This document shows, piece after piece, positions 3,871-6,544 of a DNA stretch of 6,544 nucleotides (positions are counted from its first letter, which is position 1; each line of letters opens with the position of its first letter). Source of the DNA: Chloroflexota bacterium (GTDB lineage: Bacteria > Chloroflexota > Anaerolineae > Anaerolineales > UBA11858); contig DOTA01000436.1 in the NCBI GenBank assembly GCA_003513015.1, positions 6,128-12,671 on the forward strand, given 5' to 3'. The position numbers were made by a program, and so were the translations under genes. Under the pieces are notes generated by a model. That model saw nothing but the letters and a program-made list of their open reading frames with translations. It was not told the origin of the DNA and searched no databases.

Positions 3871-6544
3871 ATGCCTGCCGCGCCTCAGATTATTCAATAT
3901 CGCCAGAAACGCCGAGAAATAGCCCAAAGAAATCCAATCGGGTGTTTTGGGATAAGTTTTGCGTTTTTATTTACGCTGTTGATGGCAGGCACGCTGATTG
4001 CTATCCCGCTTGCCTACACCAACCTAATTCAAGATTTGCCCTCCCTGGCGACAATCACTTTGTTGCTAGATCCACCGAATGGACTTTTACTGCATCCTAC
4101 TTTAATATTTGATCGCAGCGGGGAACATATTCTGCAAACGGTGCAAAACCCGGCTGTTAGCGAACGCCGCTACTTGCCCATCTCTCCTGAAACATCCCCG
4201 AATGCCAGTGAATTTATTGCACCCGTAATGGTGGATGCCACGGTTGCCATCACGGACCCCACATTTTGGAGCAATCCCGGTTTTTCACTGGATGGATTAT
4301 CCAGCAACCAGGCCACGACAATCTCGCAACGTCTGGTTTCAGAATTACTGATTCAAAATGAAGAACCCGGTTTGCCACGGGCTTTACGCGAGCGTTTACT
4401 GGCAGTCCAATTGATCAACCAGTTCGGGCGGCCTAAAGTACTGGAATGGTATTTGAACAGTGCCTATTATGGCAATTTGGCGTATGGTGTGGATGCAGCC
4501 TCGCAAGTTTATTATGGTAAACCAGCCTCAGAACTAACGTTGCCCGAAGCTGCGCTCCTGACAGCCGTTGCCGAGGCTCCCGCCCTCAACCCCATTGACG
4601 CGCCCGAAGAAGCACTCAAACGCCAGAAAATTGTGCTCGAAGCCATGGTCGCCCAAGCTTACATCACGCCCGAGGAGGCCATCCTAGCCGCGGGAGAGCA
4701 GCTTAGCTTTCGAGCGCGCCTGCCCCAAGCCGACAATCCTGCCCAGGCATATCTAAATCTAGTTTGGGAACAATTGGCCCATACTTACGATCTGGAACAA
4801 ATCGAACGCGGTGGTTTTCTGATCACTACCTCGTTGGATTATGATCTGCTCCAACAGTCAAATTGCGCGCGCAACGCGCTCATTGCTCGCCTGGAAAATC
4901 CAGGGGCCGCGAGTTCTGCTGACCCGGAGCTTTGCCCGGCGGCGCGCTTGCTGCCTACGTTATCCATTGACCAGCAATCCCTGCCGCCAGATTTAAGTGC
5001 CGCCATTGTGGTGCTCGACCCCACCACAGGACAACTTCTGGCATTGGTAGGTGATCCAACCCAGGGAGTTGATCCCGCCCATTTGCCCGGACGCCCTCCC
5101 GGTTCCATGTTGACTCCCCTGCTCTATTTAACGGCCTTCACCCGCGGGTTCAGTCCAGCCAGCCTGCTTTGGGATGTCCCCCTTGAAATTCCGGATGTTA
5201 CCCTGCCAGAAATCGAGCAATATAAAGGGCCAGTGCGGTTGCGGCTGGCGCTCGCTAATGATTATCTGACACCTGCCATTCAAATGATGAGCCAGATCGG
5301 TGCGGATAATGTTTGGCGCACCACCCAAGAGTTGGGGCTGACCTCATTTGCGCGTTACGCCGGCACCAGCCGGGCCTCGAACTGCCAGGGATGCTCGCTG
5401 CTTTTGGATGGCGGCGAGGTTACGCTGCTGGAATTGACCCACGCTTACAGCACCTTCGCTAACCAGGGATTGATGGTTGGGCAGCCTTTTGGCACAAGCG
5501 ATGTCCACAGCTTGCCGCCGCTTAACCCCATCACCGTGCTGAAAATCACGGATATTCACGGGGAAGAATGGCTGGCAGAACCCGATACCGAGCGCCGCCC
5601 GGTGATTACACAGCAGCTAGCCTACCTGATTACGCATGTTTTGAGTGATGAAGCCGCTCGCTGGCCCAGTTTGGGACACCCAAACGCTTTAGAGATTGGA
5701 CGCCCCGCGGCCGCTAAAGTGGGTGGAACCAGCGACCAACAAGACACCTGGACGATTGGATACACGCCCCAAATTGTGGTGGGAGTTTGGGCCGGCAATG
5801 GAAACCCGGCTTCGGAGGGCGCGATACCATCTAAGGTGAGCGCGGCTTTATGGAATGTGATCACCCAATACGCCACCCAAGCACTCTCCCCCGCCGCCTG
5901 GGAGGTGCCCCCGGGCATCAGCTTTGTGGATGTCTGCGATCCCTCGGGGCAGTTGCCCACCCGCCATTGTCTGACAGTGGTGAGCGAAGTTTTCTTGAAT
6001 GGCAACGAACCCACCCAATTCGATACGCTTTACCAGGCCTCCCAAATCAACCGGGAAACAGGGCTGCTGGCAACCGTATTTACTCCACCCGAATTGGTGG
6101 AGGAACGGGTGTATATGCAACTGCCGCCGATTGCCACCCAGTGGGCGCAAGAAAATAAAATAGCCGTCCCACCCGAATCGTACGATGTGATCGCCATGCC
6201 GCCGATCAACGAAGCGGCTAAGATTACCGCACCTCAGATGTTTAGCAGTGTCAGCGGGGCTATCGAGATTTTTGGCACCGCCAGCGGGGATGACTTTATT
6301 TCCTATCGTTTGCAGGCTGGCCAGGGATTGAATCCCCGAGCTTGGATTCAGATCAGCGCCGACAGCACCAATCCGGTCGAGGATGGTTTGCTGGCAAGTT
6401 GGGATACAAGCAAACTGAATGGTTTATTCGCTATCCAGATGATCGTACTGCGTGATAACCGCAAGGTCGACACCGCAACCATCCAGGTTACCGTAGATAA
6501 TCTACCGCCCGAAGTTTCAATCCCTTACCCAGAAAATGGACAAA
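3871..6544 (+). CDS. Class A penicillin-binding protein (PBP1C-like) with degenerate catalytic motifs; 3' end outside window
   Basis: Partial: 891 codons and still open. An in-frame TAA at 3859 makes ATG 3871 the first usable start. A basic N-terminus (RQKRRE, 11-16) precedes one membrane helix (~23-48), so the rest should lie outside the membrane. Residues ~70-270 are a glycosyltransferase-51 fold, best seen in LEWYLNSAYYG (191-201), AYGVDAA and ELTLPEAALL. A TP-type domain follows (~365-665), with AAIVVLDPTTGQLLALVG, RPPGS, GYTPQIVVGVWAGN and other landmarks. An Ig-like module spans ~785-882, and VDNLPPEVSIPYPENGQ looks like the start of another. Key residues are replaced: ITDPTFWSNPG (Thr128 for the catalytic Glu, Asn135 for His), QATTISQR for GGSTITQQ, S412-M-L-T415 for SxxK, D464-Y-L466 for SxN and K616-V-G-G619 for KTGT. 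Only the second GT Glu (E174) and Ser412 remain. Six cysteines fall in close pairs (332/355, 505/508, 689/700) and may form disulfides. Family membership is clear; catalytic activity is unlikely. A scaffold or regulatory role in wall synthesis is inferred. Confidence 0.9.
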   Translation, partial: MPAAPQIIQYRQKRREIAQRNPIGCFGISFAFLFTLLMAGTLIAIPLAYTNLIQDLPSLATITLLLDPPNGLLLHPTLIFDRSGEHILQTVQNPAVSERRYLPISPETSPNASEFIAPVMVDATVAITDPTFWSNPGFSLDGLSSNQATTISQRLVSELLIQNEEPGLPRALRERLLAVQLINQFGRPKVLEWYLNSAYYGNLAYGVDAASQVYYGKPASELTLPEAALLTAVAEAPALNPIDAPEEALKRQKIVLEAMVAQAYITPEEAILAAGEQLSFRARLPQADNPAQAYLNLVWEQLAHTYDLEQIERGGFLITTSLDYDLLQQSNCARNALIARLENPGAASSADPELCPAARLLPTLSIDQQSLPPDLSAAIVVLDPTTGQLLALVGDPTQGVDPAHLPGRPPGSMLTPLLYLTAFTRGFSPASLLWDVPLEIPDVTLPEIEQYKGPVRLRLALANDYLTPAIQMMSQIGADNVWRTTQELGLTSFARYAGTSRASNCQGCSLLLDGGEVTLLELTHAYSTFANQGLMVGQPFGTSDVHSLPPLNPITVLKITDIHGEEWLAEPDTERRPVITQQLAYLITHVLSDEAARWPSLGHPNALEIGRPAAAKVGGTSDQQDTWTIGYTPQIVVGVWAGNGNPASEGAIPSKVSAALWNVITQYATQALSPAAWEVPPGISFVDVCDPSGQLPTRHCLTVVSEVFLNGNEPTQFDTLYQASQINRETGLLATVFTPPELVEERVYMQLPPIATQWAQENKIAVPPESYDVIAMPPINEAAKITAPQMFSSVSGAIEIFGTASGDDFISYRLQAGQGLNPRAWIQISADSTNPVEDGLLASWDTSKLNGLFAIQMIVLRDNRKVDTATIQVTVDNLPPEVSIPYPENGQ

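Noticed and set aside
4839..5559. Minus-strand open frames at 4839-5108, 5128-5328 and 5344-5559.
   Set aside because: Antisense shadows of the PBP-like coding sequence, low-complexity G/S/R-rich or featureless, without family resemblance.
5622..6158. Overlapping long open frames on both strands (minus 5622-6014 and 5848-6150, plus 5850-6158).
   Set aside because: They lie wholly inside the PBP-like gene, in its GC-rich part where antisense frames stay open by codon bias, and their translations show no recognisable domain.
3871..6544. Possibility that the PBP-like gene is a pseudogene.
   Set aside because: The frame is open for 891 codons with no frameshift or internal stop, and non-catalytic family motifs are well preserved, which does not fit decay.
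1..6544. CRISPR arrays, tRNA genes, insertion sequences, phage or defence genes.
   Set aside because: No regularly spaced repeats, cloverleaf sequences, transposase-like frames or terminal repeats were seen in either strand.

Overview
The window reads as chromosomal DNA from a member of the Chloroflexota, most likely an Anaerolineae-type bacterium. This is an inference from protein architecture, not a database match. Two features point there: a large BTAD-type regulator carrying an ATPase and a TPR tail, and a PBP1C-like class A penicillin-binding protein with C-terminal Ig-like modules.

Layout: both genes are on the + strand. (1) Positions 1-82 are a short leader with a small hairpin (47-60) just before the first possible start codon. 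(2) Positions 83-3598 (open from GTG 62) encode an approximately 1,171-1,178 residue regulator: N-terminal OmpR-like DNA-binding region, BTAD, AAA/STAND-type ATPase and TPR superhelix. (3) Positions 3599-3870 are a 272-base non-coding gap with an 8-bp hairpin, a region with mutually exclusive short pairings, a perfect 13-bp terminator-like hairpin followed by a T-rich run, and a -10-like hexamer six bases before the next gene. (4) From 3871 to the window edge runs an open frame of 891 complete codons: a membrane-anchored protein with glycosyltransferase-51 and transpeptidase-like domains, cut off by the window end at the start of what looks like a second Ig-like module.

The main discovery is in the second gene. 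It is plainly a class A PBP by fold-level landmarks, yet its catalytic signatures are replaced in both enzymatic domains. The GT51 Glu of EDxxFxxHxG is Thr128. The SxxK motif is S-M-L-T, SxN is D-Y-L and KTGT is K-V-G-G. The frame is intact and the surrounding scaffold motifs are well kept, so this looks like a selectively maintained double pseudoenzyme rather than a decaying gene. A structural or regulatory role in cell-wall synthesis is inferred, not shown.

The two genes are probably separate transcription units: a strong terminator-like hairpin lies between them and the PBP-like gene has its own promoter-like signal, with geometry fitting leaderless initiation. Nothing in the sequence proves that the regulator controls its neighbour.
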